Assembly: GCF_001411555.2 (NCBI RefSeq)
Contig: NC_049907.1
Span: 37,997,482 to 38,061,481, forward strand
DNA length: 64,000 bases
Reading direction: 5' to 3'
Source: Juglans regia
Lineage: Eukaryota; Streptophyta; Magnoliopsida; Fagales; Juglandaceae
A program made the position numbers and the translations under genes. Below, one piece after another: positions 44,001-54,470 of the stretch. The notes under the pieces are model-generated. The model was not told where the DNA came from. It searched no databases and worked only from the letters and a program-made list of their open reading frames with translations. The number at the start of each line of letters is the position of its first letter. Positions within the stretch are counted from its first letter, which is position 1.

Positions 44001-45401
44001 CAGACTTTAAAAAAAAATATTGAAGCAGGCGAAGCCATCGGACCATGGAGCATCAAGTCTGGAATGATCTTCTATAAAAACAGAATTTTCTTGAAACCAA
44101 CTTCTCCTTTGACTAAACTCATTATCAGTGAGTTTCATGCAGGTACGCATGAAGGTTTCCACAAAACCTGGCAAAGACTCAAGGCTGTTTTTTTTTGGCA
44201 TGGAGCGATGTCCCAGATCAAAGCATTTATACGTGAATGTGATATTTGTCAAAGACATAAGAGTGAACATGCCAAACCAGCAGGGCTTCTTCAACCACTG
44301 CCGATTCCGATCAATGTGTGGGCGGACCTGTCCATGGATTTCATAACAGGATTGCCGAGTTCGCAAGGGAAAAATGTAATTTATGTCGTGGTGGACCGAT
44401 TTTCGAAATTTGCTCACTTCATGGCTCTCAAACATCCCTTCACAGCAGCGGCAGTGGCTCAAGTTTTCTTTGAAAATATTTTCAAGTCGCATGGACTTCC
44501 TACGTCCATTGTTTGTGATAGAGACCCCACCTTTACGAGTAAATTCTGGCAAGAACTCTTTGAGTTGCAAGGCATTAAATTCAATTTTAGTTCATCATAT
44601 CATCCGCAAACGGATGGTCAGACGGAGGTGGTCAATCGTACCTTAGAAATGTACATGCGCTGCTTCACGAGTTCCACACCTGCAGCATGGGCCAAATGGT
44701 TACCTTGGGCAGAGTATGTGTATAATACTAGCAGCCACTCTAGCACGGGTCGGTCTCCCTATGAGGTGGTTTATGGAAAGGCACCCCCAACACTACTTAC
44801 GTATGTACCTGGAACGGCAAAGGTAGAAGCGGTGGAACAGACACTCATGGAGAGGGATCAACTTCTGAAAGATGTCAGGCTTAAACTCCAGCAAGCTCAA
44901 AATCGTATGAAGCTGCAATATGACAAGGGACATCAAGAGAGGAGTTTTCAAACAGGTGACATGGTTTATGTTCGGTTACAACCGTATCGGCAACAATCCG
45001 TAGAGAGGAGGACCACAATGAAGTTAGCAGCTAGATACTTCGGTCCATTCAAGGTGTTGGAACGAATTGGTTCAGTGGCGTACCGTCTCCAATTTCCTGA
45101 AGGGTCGCGCGTTCACCCGGTGTTTCACGTGTCATTGTTAAAACTGAAATTGGGAAAACAGGAAATAGTGGCTACGGAGTTTCCCGAGGCTGCTCTCACC
45201 TCCACTTCGGTACAGCCGCAAGCTGTCTTAGATGTTCGTGGTCAAGGGCGTAAAGCCAAGGCGCTCATTCATTGGCAAGGGTCCAATCCAGCTGAAGCCA
45301 CCTGGGAGGATATTTCAACGATCAAGTGGCAATTCCCTGAGTTCAACCTTGAGGACAAGTGTCGGACTGAAGTGGGGAGGGATGATACGGGTGCCAATTA
45401 A
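41010..45401 (+). CDS. gag-pol polyprotein of the gypsy element
   Basis: A single uninterrupted frame of 1,463 residues from the ATG six bases after the primer site (MADPRIERLEQQM). The frame is open further upstream into the LTR, but this ATG is the first after the primer site and fits gag. Domains with rough positions: capsid/gag (70-260); zinc knuckle CFNCDEPFTPGHRCK (about 275); aspartic protease with LLDTGSS (352); reverse transcriptase with FFDDILVYS (705); RNase H with ECDASGFGLGAVL (850); integrase with CDICQRHK zinc region, D of SMDFITG (1107), D of CDRDPTF (1168) and E of QTDGQTEVV; then a C-terminal chromodomain (HWQGSNPAEATWEDIS, about 1415-1450) expected to bind modified histones and guide insertion. 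gag and pol are fused with no frameshift, as in most plant chromoviruses. All catalytic residues seen are present. Confidence 0.95.
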   Translation: MADPRIERLEQQMTNFGSIMERLMKRFEETSAKVDSIANRGNGEGEDSGSRNRNGRNNGGRQNAAAPKFAKLDFPRYNGLEDPTSWIYRVEQFFDYQQTEEVEKLHLAAYHLEGEVQMWYQLFKDSEGIVSWEALKRGLRIRYGPTMFEDHFGTLSKLRQTGSVREYQLQFEQLLSRVGGLALDHQLGCFISGLKEPVRTDVQAARPTTITDAIGLARLYEARSMKRPLQLDSRRQTTLEPTPPPMPSANLSRTKTPIIRRLNPNEMQERRKKGLCFNCDEPFTPGHRCKKLFLIEGIYLQDDDEDGGVEAEDHDDFIEEPRISLHAMLGSTPPQTMRVRGVLKGQGITILLDTGSSQNFLNASSAKKFELAPQPTQGIKVMVANGERLDCEGRCDDIEVWIQGNKFSIEFFLLAIEGCDAVLGTQWLRTLGPIRWDFTKLAMSFKHKGRKVELKGINGPRHKVVEERVAARELLKKKSGFLCQLLPTPRVESNVAMELFSFNLSVNVAGKKNVSHDLNKLLLEYEELFSEPVGLPPDRSHNHHIALKQGSGPINVRPYRYPHYMKGEIEKMISELLQTGVVRTSTSPYSSPVLMVKKKDGSWRLCVDYRALNQITVKDKFPIPIIDELLDELNGARYFSKLDLRSGYHQIKMHDKDVEKTAFRTHPGHYEFLVMPFGLTNAPSTFQSLMNEVFKGALRRYVLVFFDDILVYSLTWEDHLCHLRLVLETLKANQLFVRMDKCQFGQRQVSYLGHLISENGVAMDPDKVTAMTEWPRPTTVKALRGFLGLTGYYRKFIREYGQIARPLTQLLKKDSFGWNEAAEAAFLQLKKAMTSGPVLALPNFSKQFVIECDASGFGLGAVLMQEGRPIAYFSKALQGRNLSRSTYEKEIMALVSAIQKWRPYLLGNKFVIRSDQKSLRYLWDQTIATEAQQKWLVKLMGYDFAIEYKKGRENSAADSLSRREEGARRENRAFAISMPLPLWSDTIREEISNDPELQTLKKNIEAGEAIGPWSIKSGMIFYKNRIFLKPTSPLTKLIISEFHAGTHEGFHKTWQRLKAVFFWHGAMSQIKAFIRECDICQRHKSEHAKPAGLLQPLPIPINVWADLSMDFITGLPSSQGKNVIYVVVDRFSKFAHFMALKHPFTAAAVAQVFFENIFKSHGLPTSIVCDRDPTFTSKFWQELFELQGIKFNFSSSYHPQTDGQTEVVNRTLEMYMRCFTSSTPAAWAKWLPWAEYVYNTSSHSSTGRSPYEVVYGKAPPTLLTYVPGTAKVEAVEQTLMERDQLLKDVRLKLQQAQNRMKLQYDKGHQERSFQTGDMVYVRLQPYRQQSVERRTTMKLAARYFGPFKVLERIGSVAYRLQFPEGSRVHPVFHVSLLKLKLGKQEIVATEFPEAALTSTSVQPQAVLDVRGQGRKAKALIHWQGSNPAEATWEDISTIKWQFPEFNLEDKCRTEVGRDDTGAN

Positions 45402-45780
45402 GGAAATGCATAGTAGGCTGTTACGGGTGTTGCGTATGGCAAGTGAATAAAGGGAGCGGCAGCGTGAAACGTGATCGTCTAGCTCGCCCATTAGGAAACT
45501 TTCCTTTTATGTTTTTATATGACTTTTGCTCTGTTTTTTGGAATAGTACGTTTAGCTATAATTACGTATGATATTTTGGGAAAGTTGAATAATGTAAGGA
45601 GTATATCTTTGTACGTGGAAAGAATGGAAGGTATGCAGAAAATTATTATTCAAACATTGTTTGAAGAGACGGCTCCGTTTCTTGTTCTTATTTTCATCAT
45701 AGGTAAGGCACGTCGTTTGAATCCGTCGTCCTTCCCAGTCGAACCTCGTATAACCCGTTCCGTCGCCAAGGCTCGTAACA
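45383..45780 (+). repeat. 3' LTR of the gypsy element
   Basis: 398 bp, no difference from the 5' LTR seen on reading. The gag-pol stop codon (45399-45401) lies 17 bases inside it, so pol overlaps the LTR. Confidence 0.95.
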
Positions 45781-45930
45781 CTCCTCTTGCTTTTTAAGCG
45801 CCATTTTCCTTGCTCTTTCTTAAGATTTATAAACATCCTCATCATCATCTGCAAAAATTGGATTTTCATCTTCCTCTACTTTAGGGGTGGGCAGAACCTC
45901 AGTCAGTGGACCATCTGCAACTCAGGCCTG

Positions 45931-47880
45931 CATTGTAGCAGTCTGGTTCTAACTCGTTAGTAGATAATAACAACAACGACGACGACAACAACAGTTTAGT
46001 AGAAAGATAGCCTACAAGAGCCAAAAATCGAGGTATTAAGGTACGACAAAACACCAAAGAAATGGTTAACCATGACACATGCACATGTACTTGAAGAACT
46101 CAATTCCCATGATTGCCTAAAAAAATGTGCAGAGATGCACTAAGAATTAAGCACACTACAGTTCATACTAATTAAGTGAAGCCCACAAACAGACAGGTTG
46201 ATATAGCCAAGACTTTGACTTCAATAAAATCCTTACAAGACATCAAGACAACTAAAAGTGCAACAAGCAGCCAAGTCACCAAGATTTCAAATAAATGGGA
46301 TAACCCACTCACCATATGCCGAAAGGCTTCATTAATTATCAACATCCATGTAATCCGTATCCAAAAGTAGTGTGTTCACAATACCATATTCGCCACTGAG
46401 ATATCGCCATTGACCGTCAACATAAAACCTGTACTGCATGTTAGTTAATCCACACATAAGCACGTTCATGCCTCAAGGAATAAGGTAAAGCATCTTCTTC
46501 AGCATTCTAGGCATAATATACTCATGATAGAATTTTTACTCAAATTACAAAAATTTTTAAGTCTTGCCAATATTTCAACAGATTCAAGCACTTTAGGACC
46601 ACAGATCGGAAGTGATAGTCACCACTTGAGATATTAATTTCTTGGTAATAAAAGGAACTATTCTAAAAACATTGCAGCCACAAAATAATCTCCAGGCTAC
46701 TTTTAACCATGCTTGGTAGACTAATCTTTTTATTTTACACTTTTATAAATAGTCTCATTATGAAGAAATAGCTTATATATCAAAGGAACACAAAAGTGTG
46801 AAGAAAGAAACTGAAACATATTGAGAAAGCGTGATCCAAAATCTGTGAAGATGGTGACGCAAAATTAACAATAATTTTTTAAGTACATCCTCTTGCAGGC
46901 TTTGTATTCTCTATCTGCTTCAACTCCTTACATAGATCTCAGTGTTCTTAGCTAAAGCGAATCTTGATCTGCATACCTCTTGTACATGTTCCATAAAAGT
47001 AAACCATCAGACCAACACTTAAGTTGAATTATACAAATTATAGCAAATGAGAAGCTTGTTTCAAATCAACACCAGGGGAAGAGATCAAAGGAAAACCATA
47101 TTACAAAAAATTGAACTCTGCATACCTCTAAAACACACAGTTGAGCGACATTGTCACGAAGGCCAAAACTCTTGAACTTATGTTTTGTTGATGCAAAAGG
47201 GTAAATCTGTTCGGAGTATGATTTTGGTAAAATTACGATATTCAATATAATGAAAACGATAATGAACGAGAATAATTTAACTTATTGCAAAGATGATGTC
47301 CTCTATAGCTATAAAACTGAAGTTGGAAGATGGTGAGATGCATGCTCAAAATAAAAAATGAAAGTGCCTCCATGCTTCTTTTTGGATGTTTGAAGTTTGA
47401 ATTTGCCGTAATAAAAGAAGCAAGGAAAGAGGTGAAGAAAAAGTTAATTCCAATAAGATAAATAACGGATGAGTTGCATGATAAAACTAATTACTTGAAG
47501 CACCATAAAAGCATAGTAAGACAAAAGGATTTTGCAATTTACAAAAGGGTCAAGACCTTACAATTTGTCTTTCCGGTTTGCAATTTCCTAAAGATAGAGA
47601 AGCTACATAATAGAGTAAGGCTCACCTATTTTCCCTTCAAAAAATGAGAAGCATTCATAGTATTGCAAACAACAAACTCAAATAGAAAAATCTTGATGAA
47701 AAGGGATTAAGGAACACTATATAACAATAATTGCCTTTCTCATGATATCAAACCAATAGCTTTAGATTTGTTAAGAAATTAGAATCCAACTCTTGCAGCT
47801 GTATGAGATTTATATCATCCACCATTCATAAAGGGATTTTAGCGAATTACCTTTAAATTCTAGGAAAGCCTATGTATAAA
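45931..47880. other. AT-rich DNA, no gene recognised
   Basis: No coding similarity on either strand. It may include upstream introns of the DOT2 relic. No repeat boundaries were found. Confidence 0.3.
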
Positions 47881-50640
47881 TTTTTTTTTATAAGTAAGAG
47901 GTAAATTTTATTGATACGAATGAAATAGGCATAGCCTATGTACACATGAGGTATACAAAAGAGTACCTAAATACATTCTAAAAACGCTAAATGAAAGATA
48001 AGAAGTCATAAACATTGTTTCCATTAAGCACAATGGCTAAAAACCAGAGCAATAACGTGTGTACAAAAAAATTCTGAAGCTCCGTCATTGTGGGCTTCCT
48101 ATCTTCAAAGCACCACGCATTCCTTTCCGACCAAGTACACTACATAATGCACAACAAAATCATCTTCCATACTACCGCCATCTAGGGACAGCCTTGAATT
48201 CCCTTCCAACAAGCAAGTAAATCAACCATCCTCAATGGCATTACCCAAGCGACATCAACTCTTCTAAAGATCTCATTCCACAACACTCTTGTCACCTCAC
48301 AATGCAATATAGTAGGTGATCCAATGATTCTCCATTTTTTTGCACAAATAGCACTAATTCATCACAATGAGTCCCCTCTTCCTTAAGTTGTCTGTGATCA
48401 GAATATTCCCAAGAGCAGCGGTCCATACCAAGAAAGCTATTTTGGAAGGCACGCGAGACTTCCAAATACTTTTCCACAGGAAGGGTACATTACCTTGTGA
48501 TGCCAATATTTTGTAATACGTCTTGACTATAAATTTCTTGCTGCCACTGAACCTCCACTGTATCCTATCCCCCTGTGCCGTTATACTTCCTGTGGAGTAT
48601 ATCAATCTGAAAAATTCTGAAATGGTTTGCAATTCCCAATCATGATTATCCCTATTAAATAGGGCATTCCGCTGGTGAGAACCATGAGAAATGCAAGCAA
48701 GTCTGCCACAGAAGCATCCATGTTAACTGCAATACTATTGAGAGCTGGGAAGACCCTTTCAAGAGCACGTTCTCCATACCAAACATCATGCCAAAACCTG
48801 ATTTTCGAAACACTGCATTGGAGCACTCTCCAACCACAAAACAGATATGATTTTTAAAACACTACCAACCCCTCCTAATAAACTTCCACAAGGTCACTCC
48901 ATTGGAGCACCAACCCCCCAAGCACTTCCGTGTCTAAAGTCAATAACTTCATTCCACAACGAATCCCCCTCCAAGTGGTACCTCCATAGCCATTTTTCTA
49001 ATAGAGTTTTATTGAAGGTCCTCAAGTTGCACACTCTCAATCCGCCGATCGAGATTGAGGAGCAAATTTTATTCCAATTAACAAGATTGAATTTTGTTTC
49101 CTCCCCCATTCCACCCCACAAGAATGCCTAAAATAACTTCTCGATCCTATTCACAACCCTTGTAGGCAACGAAAATAGAGATAAAAAAAAAATAGGTCGG
49201 AAGGTTAGATAAAGTGCTCTTAATCAGTGTGAGTCAACCTTCTTTTGATAAATACAAATGTTTCCATCCAGCCAACATTTTCTCAACTTTCTCAATAACC
49301 TCATCCCAAATAGCTCTAGCTTTAAAGGTTGCCCCCAATGGAATACCCAAATATTGCATAGGCAAATAGGACACTTTACAACCTAAGAGACTTGTCAAAC
49401 TGTTGATTGTAAGCACCACACCCACTGCCACCATTTCAAACTTACCAAGGTTCACCTTAAACCCCGACACGGCTTCAAAGCATAACAAGAGTGCTCATAA
49501 AGCTTGAATTTGGCCAAGGTCCGCTTCACAAAAGAGGAGTGTCATATGCATATAAGGGATGTGTGATTATGATAGAGCCATTAGTACCATTACCTACAAA
49601 AAAACTGGCTAAAAAACCTCCTTCAACAACAACCTTTACCATCTGATCTAGTGCCTCCATAACAATAACAAAAAAAAGGAGACAATGGATCCCCTTGCCG
49701 CAATCCATGGGAACTGCTAAAAAATGCAGTAAGGGTGCCACTAACTAACATTGAAAAGTGAGCAGTAGTAACACAATGTCGAATCCATAAAATCCACCTA
49801 TCACCAAAGCCACACCTCCCAAGCAAAGAAAGAGAAATTCCCAATTCACATGGTCATATGTTTTATCCATGTCAAACTTGCATAGAATGCCTGGTACTCC
49901 CTCCTTCAACCTATGGTCCAAGCACTTATTGGTAATGAGAACTGAATCAAGTCTCCCCTACACAAATGCATTTTTAGGCTTAGAGATAATTTGTTCCATT
50001 ACCAAGCTTAGCCGATTAGCGAGAACTTTTGAAACAATCTTGTATACCCCACTCACCAGGCTTATAGGGCGAAAGTCCTCAACTTCCATAGCCCTATGTT
50101 TTTTCGGTATGAGAGCAATGAACGTTGCATTGATGCATTTCTCAAACTTTTTGAATGAGTGGGATTCAAGAAAAACCTGCATAACATTACATTTCACAAT
50201 CTCCCAACAAGCTTGAAAGAATCCCAACGAAAAGCCATCCGGACCTCGCTCTTTGTTTTTAGCCATACCACTAATGACCTTATAAATCTCATATTCTTAA
50301 TAGATCTTTCCAACCAGCTCACACTCTATGGATCAATAGACTCAAAAAACAAATCATCAAGCTTCGGCCACCAATAGGTCGGCTTTGTGAGAAGGTTCTC
50401 ATAATAATACACAATATGGTTCTCTATTTTGGAGGGGGAAGAGAGCACTTGATTACCTGAATGGAGTGTCTCAATGGCATTGTTGTGCCTATATGAATTA
50501 GCCGCTTTATGGAAGAACTTCATGCATTTATCACATTCTTTTAATCAAAGGGCCCTAGATTTTTGTCGCCACGAGGTCTCCTTCATCAACAATACCCTCT
50601 CCAGTTCAGTCATAACCAGACTCTTCCTTGAATGTTTTAT
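47881..50640 (-). mobile_element. LINE copy, minus strand, 5'-truncated
   Basis: A T run at 47880-47889 is the poly(A) tail on the minus strand, preceded by the TTACCTCTTACTTATAAA end common in plant LINEs. Going 5' to 3' on the minus strand: RT fragments NKERGPDGFSLGFFQACWEI, NATFIALIPKK, EDFRPISLVSGVYKIVSKVL and [35 protein letters not shown]; the GVPxG-type LPMQYLGIPLGA; then zf-RVT with VPFLWKSIWKSRVPSKIAFL. Many stops and frameshifts. It starts within RT near 50640, so the endonuclease is missing. It differs in sequence from the two other LINEs in the window. Confidence 0.8.
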
Positions 50641-50649
50641 TGACTAAAA

Positions 50650-53600
50650 AAAAAAATGAAATCGATGGCATCCTGAGGATTCTAACGCTAGGGTTCTAAA
50701 GAAGCATCACGCTAGGGTTTCTTTTTTTCGTCGTGGGGTTGCATGGCGGCCACTGACGTAGAGGCAAGTCGACATTCTTATGTTGATCTCGTCTCGGCGG
50801 TGCCACAACCAATCCCTGAGATGTTTGTGCCTCATCGTGGGCCTAAGTATGTTGATGGTGAACTTTTTTTTCAATGTTTTAAGGAGGAGATTGCTAGGTC
50901 TGTCGAACCTTTATGTTTTTCCATTGTTCTAAAGTTTCTAAGGCATAGGCCTTCGATGGACTCTATTAGGTCTTTCATCCATAATCGTTGGGGTTTATCT
51001 TGCATTCCGGTGGTTTCAACGATGAGACATCCCAGAAATGTGTTTGTTCGCATGTCAAATGAACCAGAATTTCTGAAAGCTCTCTCTTGTGAAACCTATG
51101 AGGTGAATGGTGTTCAATATCGTGCTTCTCACTGGAAACCAGATTTTAATGAAGATGAAGAATAGTCTTTGGTACCTGTTTGGATCGTGCTGCCAGGGCT
51201 TCCGCCCAACTTTTACCATGAATCGTTTTTAAAGATCCTTACAGTGCCGATTGATCTTTATATTCGAAGAGATAATCCTACGAGATGTGCAACTCTCATG
51301 GATGGCGCACGTTTGTGTTTGGAGATGGATGTAGCGAAAGTTTCGATTTTTTTTTTAGCGAGACGCCTAGGACTGGATGAAAACAGGAAGTGATTTATGA
51401 GACTCTCCTGGTGTTTTGCTCACGGTGTAAGATTCAAGGGCATAATGCACGCACATGCAAAATGAAGGTGCAGAATAATGATGAAAAAGTTTGGGTGTGC
51501 AAGAATTTAAATGATGATGAAACTGTGAAATAAGTTAAAGATTTTGCCCCATAGGATGATGTAGATAAAGGCAAAGGCTTGATGGTTGTTTCAGCCCCAG
51601 AGCATGGAAATACGTGTTTCATCTTGAATCCCCAGATTGTGGAATCTGAGGACGAAGCCCTAATTCAAGATGAGGATATGACAAATGGTGGACCGTTAGT
51701 AATCTGTAATGACTCAGTGGAGGTAATCAGAGTTGATGATAAGCCGAGTGAAGAAAATATTTTAAAGGTGTGTGATTATCATGTTGAGGGTGTAGATAAC
51801 TACCAGGAGTTTGCAGTAGAGGGACCCGTGGACACCAATGCTGGTGCTCTGCAAACGGGCATTATGCCTGATGCGTCTGTTATTGAGACTATCACTATGG
51901 AGGACTTTGTTTCTGAACCTGAACCGGAATTAAATGTTGAGAATTTTTCGAAGCATAAAGATTATGCTACTGAAAATGAGGGGGTTGAAGTTAAGAAAAA
52001 AGGAGTTTGGAAAACATTTGAAAAAGTTCGTAGCTCGATCTGGGTGTTAGCCCGACCCAATAAATATTCCTTATGATTGGTTCGATTTTATCATGGAATA
52101 TACATGGTCTTCGAACCTCTAGAGGTAGATTAAAGAAGTTGGTTATTAAAATGAAACCAAAAATAGTTGCTTTGATGGAACATTTTGCTTCGTTTGATAA
52201 GGTGCATGGTTTGTTGCATTTGTTACATATGGATCAGTTTATTACTAATGAAGGGGTGGCTGGAAAAATTTTGTACTTTGACAGGATGACATTTCCGTTC
52301 AACTGGTTTTAAGTAGTGAGCAATTTATTTTACTTCGAGTAGGCAATGGTATTAACAATTTCCTTTGTTGTTTTGTTTATGCCAAATGCACTATGATTGA
52401 GAGAAGAGACTTATGGGAGCAGTTAAATTGCTAGGTTCTAGGAAATGAACCTTGTCTTATTGCAGGCGTTTTTAATATAATAAGGGAGGATTCAGAACTT
52501 TGGGGTGGAAGACCTCATTTGAGAGCGGCGATTGATGAGTTTAATTCCTGAATTCACCAGTGTGGATTGATTGAAATGAAGTCTATGGGGAGGAGGTTTT
52601 CATGGTGTAATGGTCAGAGTGGCTTATCGAGAAGCTGGGCGAAGCTGGACAGATGCTTCTTGAATGCTAGTTGTTTGACGAGAGTTCCTAATGCGACAAA
52701 TTGTTATTTGCCGAGATCAACGTCGGATCATTCACCCATGCTCATGGAGTTTCAATCAGATCCTTTCTCTTATGGTCCTTCTCCTTTTCAGTTTCAACAA
52801 ATGTCGATGGAACATTCAGATTTTCAATCTTTTCTGGCTAACATCTGGTAGGAGGATGTGGGGGGAACGGGTCTTTTGAAGCTGGCTTTTAAACTGAAAA
52901 AACTAAGAGTGGCTTTGAGAGATTGGAATAAACGAGTCTTTGGGAGGACTGAATCACATATACGGGAGTTAGAAGCTCAGGTAGAAGCTTTGGGTTCAGA
53001 CTTACATAATGGATGGGATCTTGGGATTGAACAAGAGCTTGTACAGAAGCATGTGGAGTTGGCTGATTGGGGGCATCGAGAAGAGATTAGACTGGCTCAA
53101 ATGGCGAAAGTAAAGTGGCGAGTTAATGGAGACCAAAATTCAAAATTCTTCCATGCTTATTTATCTTATAAAAGGAAAAAAAGAGTCATGGATATGAGAC
53201 TTCAAGATGGTACCTATTTGAGTTCTCCAGAGGACATCCATTTAGCAACTGTTAATTATTTTTCAGGTTTTTTTGCAAAAGGAGTTACACATAGGAGTTT
53301 GCTAGATTTATCTCATCTTATTTCACCTGTTATATCTATGGGTGAGAGCGAAGCAATTTGTGCTATTCCATCGATTGAAGAAGTGCACCATGCCTTGGTT
53401 CTATTCCTTGTAATAGTGCACTAGGTCCAGATGGATTTGGGTCGAGATTCTTTAAAAGTTGTTGGGATACTATTAAACTTGATGTTATGGCAGCAACTTC
53501 AGAATTTTTCAAAGGAGGTAAATGGCCTAATTCTATACCTCTTCTTATGTGGTGTTAATCCCGAAGATGGATATGCCATTTGGGTTCGATAAATTTACAC

Positions 53601-54120
53601 CCATAAGTCTTTGTTCAGGGTTTTATAAAATTTGCTCGAAGGTGATTGTGAATTGTTTGAAAACTCTTCTTCCAAAAATGATATCTCTTGAACAAGGTAC
53701 GTTTATTCCTGGTAGAAGCATATTTGAGAATATCGGTCTTACACAAGAAATGGCTCACTCTATTCATAAAAAGGTACATGGTGGGAATGTGGTGTTAAAA
53801 CTAGACATGGCGAATGCATATGACTGAGTTGATTGGAATTTCCTACTGAAGGTTCTTCGATCTTTTGGTTTTTCTAGCCAAGTTTGTGGTTTGAGTGGCG
53901 AGTGTATTTACCTTGATTTTCTATCTTGATGAATGGTACTACTAAAAGTTTCATTCAAGGAGGCCGAGAGTTGAGACAAGGGGATTCTTTGTCCCATTAT
54001 TTGTTCATTATTTTGCAGGAAATTTTATCACGACTTATAAAGCAAAGTGCGGAGGAGAAGAGATTTGACCAGTTCTCACAAGCCCGAGGTACCTGTTTGA
54101 TCTCTCATCTAATGTTTGGG
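50650..54120 (+). mobile_element. LINE copy with ORF1 and ORF2, 3'-truncated
   Basis: ORF1 (50743 to about 52076, broken by stops at 51163 and 51391) has a DUF4283-like N-terminal region (HNRWGLSCIPVVSTMRHPRN, WIVLPGLPPNFYHE) and a CCHC knuckle CSRCKIQGHNARTCK at about 51418. ORF2 starts at 52073 (MIGSILSWNIHGLRTSRGRL) with the endonuclease (FSWCNGQSGLSRSWAKLDRC, SDHSPMLME) and continues into RT (LGPDGFGSRFF, MVLIPKMDMPFGFDKF, EQGTFIPGRSIFENI, LKLDMANAYD). It stops after the GDSLSHYLFII motif, before YADD. Frames are broken in several places. Truncation at 54118-54124 occurs just before the ATG of the BLISTER relic. Confidence 0.8.
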
Positions 54121-54148
54121 CCCGAATGGCTTCGGCTCAGCTGATGCT

Positions 54149-54470
54149 TGTTAAGGAGAAGATTCAAGAGCATGCACGTGCTGCACCAGTAGAGGACAAG
54201 GCCAACGACTCTGCCATAGCTGCACCACTCTACCATAGCCACACCAAATCATCCTCCTGTAAACAGCATACTCTAGAATAAAGTAGAATCATATTAGTAG
54301 AATATTTTGTACAGCTGTCATCTGATGTATGGAAGAGTTTGTTATTATACTTGTCTGTAAAAGGCTGTAAGCAGTGCATGAAGGGAGACTTGATCAAGAA
54401 AATGAAAAGGAGGTCTTTCAGAACTTTTCTCAAGCATCTTTTATGCACTCTGTTTTTGCTTGTTTAAACA
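54149..54470 (+). mobile_element. Solo LTR (copia-like), 322 bp
   Basis: It starts TGTTAAGGAGAAG and ends TTGCTTGTTTAAACA. Flanks are ATGCT (54144-54148) and ATGCG (54471-54475). The 3' half (TGTATGGAAGAG, GTAAGCAGTGCATGAAGG, CTTGATCAAGAAAATGAAAA, TTTTATGCACTCTG) has the typical R/U5 look of plant copia LTRs. Removal rejoins BLISTER exon 1. Confidence 0.75.

Larger units (their letters stand above)
40592..45780 (+). mobile_element. Intact Ty3/gypsy chromovirus-type retrotransposon
   Basis: A 5,189-bp complete element. LTRs 40592-40989 and 45383-45780 are both 398 bp, start TGATACGGGTGCC, end GGCTCGTAACA and look identical on reading. It is flanked by a perfect CTCCT duplication (40587-40591, 45781-45785). 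A primer site TGGCATCAGAGC (40993-41004, initiator-Met tRNA type) begins 3 bases after the 5' LTR, and a polypurine tract AGTGGGGAGGGA abuts the 3' LTR. A single long frame fills the interior. Small size, short LTRs and a C-terminal chromodomain suggest the Reina group (inference). Identical LTRs and an open frame indicate a recent insertion that may still be active. Confidence 0.95.
40056..45930 (-). pseudogene. DOT2/SART-1 splicing factor pseudogene, gypsy-interrupted
   Basis: DOT2/SART-1 is a U4/U6.U5 tri-snRNP protein. The minus-strand exon 45905-45781 continued by 40591-40428 reads KVEEDENPIFADDDEDVYKS, then ERARKMALKKQEE, ASGPQAIGFLATTNT and ENKVVFTEMEEFVWGL. A 171-bp GT-AG intron (40427-40257) follows, then exon 40256 to about 40056 with ENEDV-like KNEDVLMQEDEEPRVSDEE and, in a shifted frame, GWTEVKDVSKDEDPADED and ETIHEVAVGKELSGALK. 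Stops occur after VYKS and SSETAKD, plus a frameshift near 40180. The intron is kept, so it is a DNA-level duplicate, not a retrocopy. An intact gypsy element splits the first exon; removing it and one CTCCT restores the frame (ALKKQEEEVASGPQ). Confidence 0.8.

Noticed and set aside
45519..45797. 92-codon frame as a separate gene
   Set aside because: It is the 3' LTR copy of the LTR-internal frame of the gypsy element.
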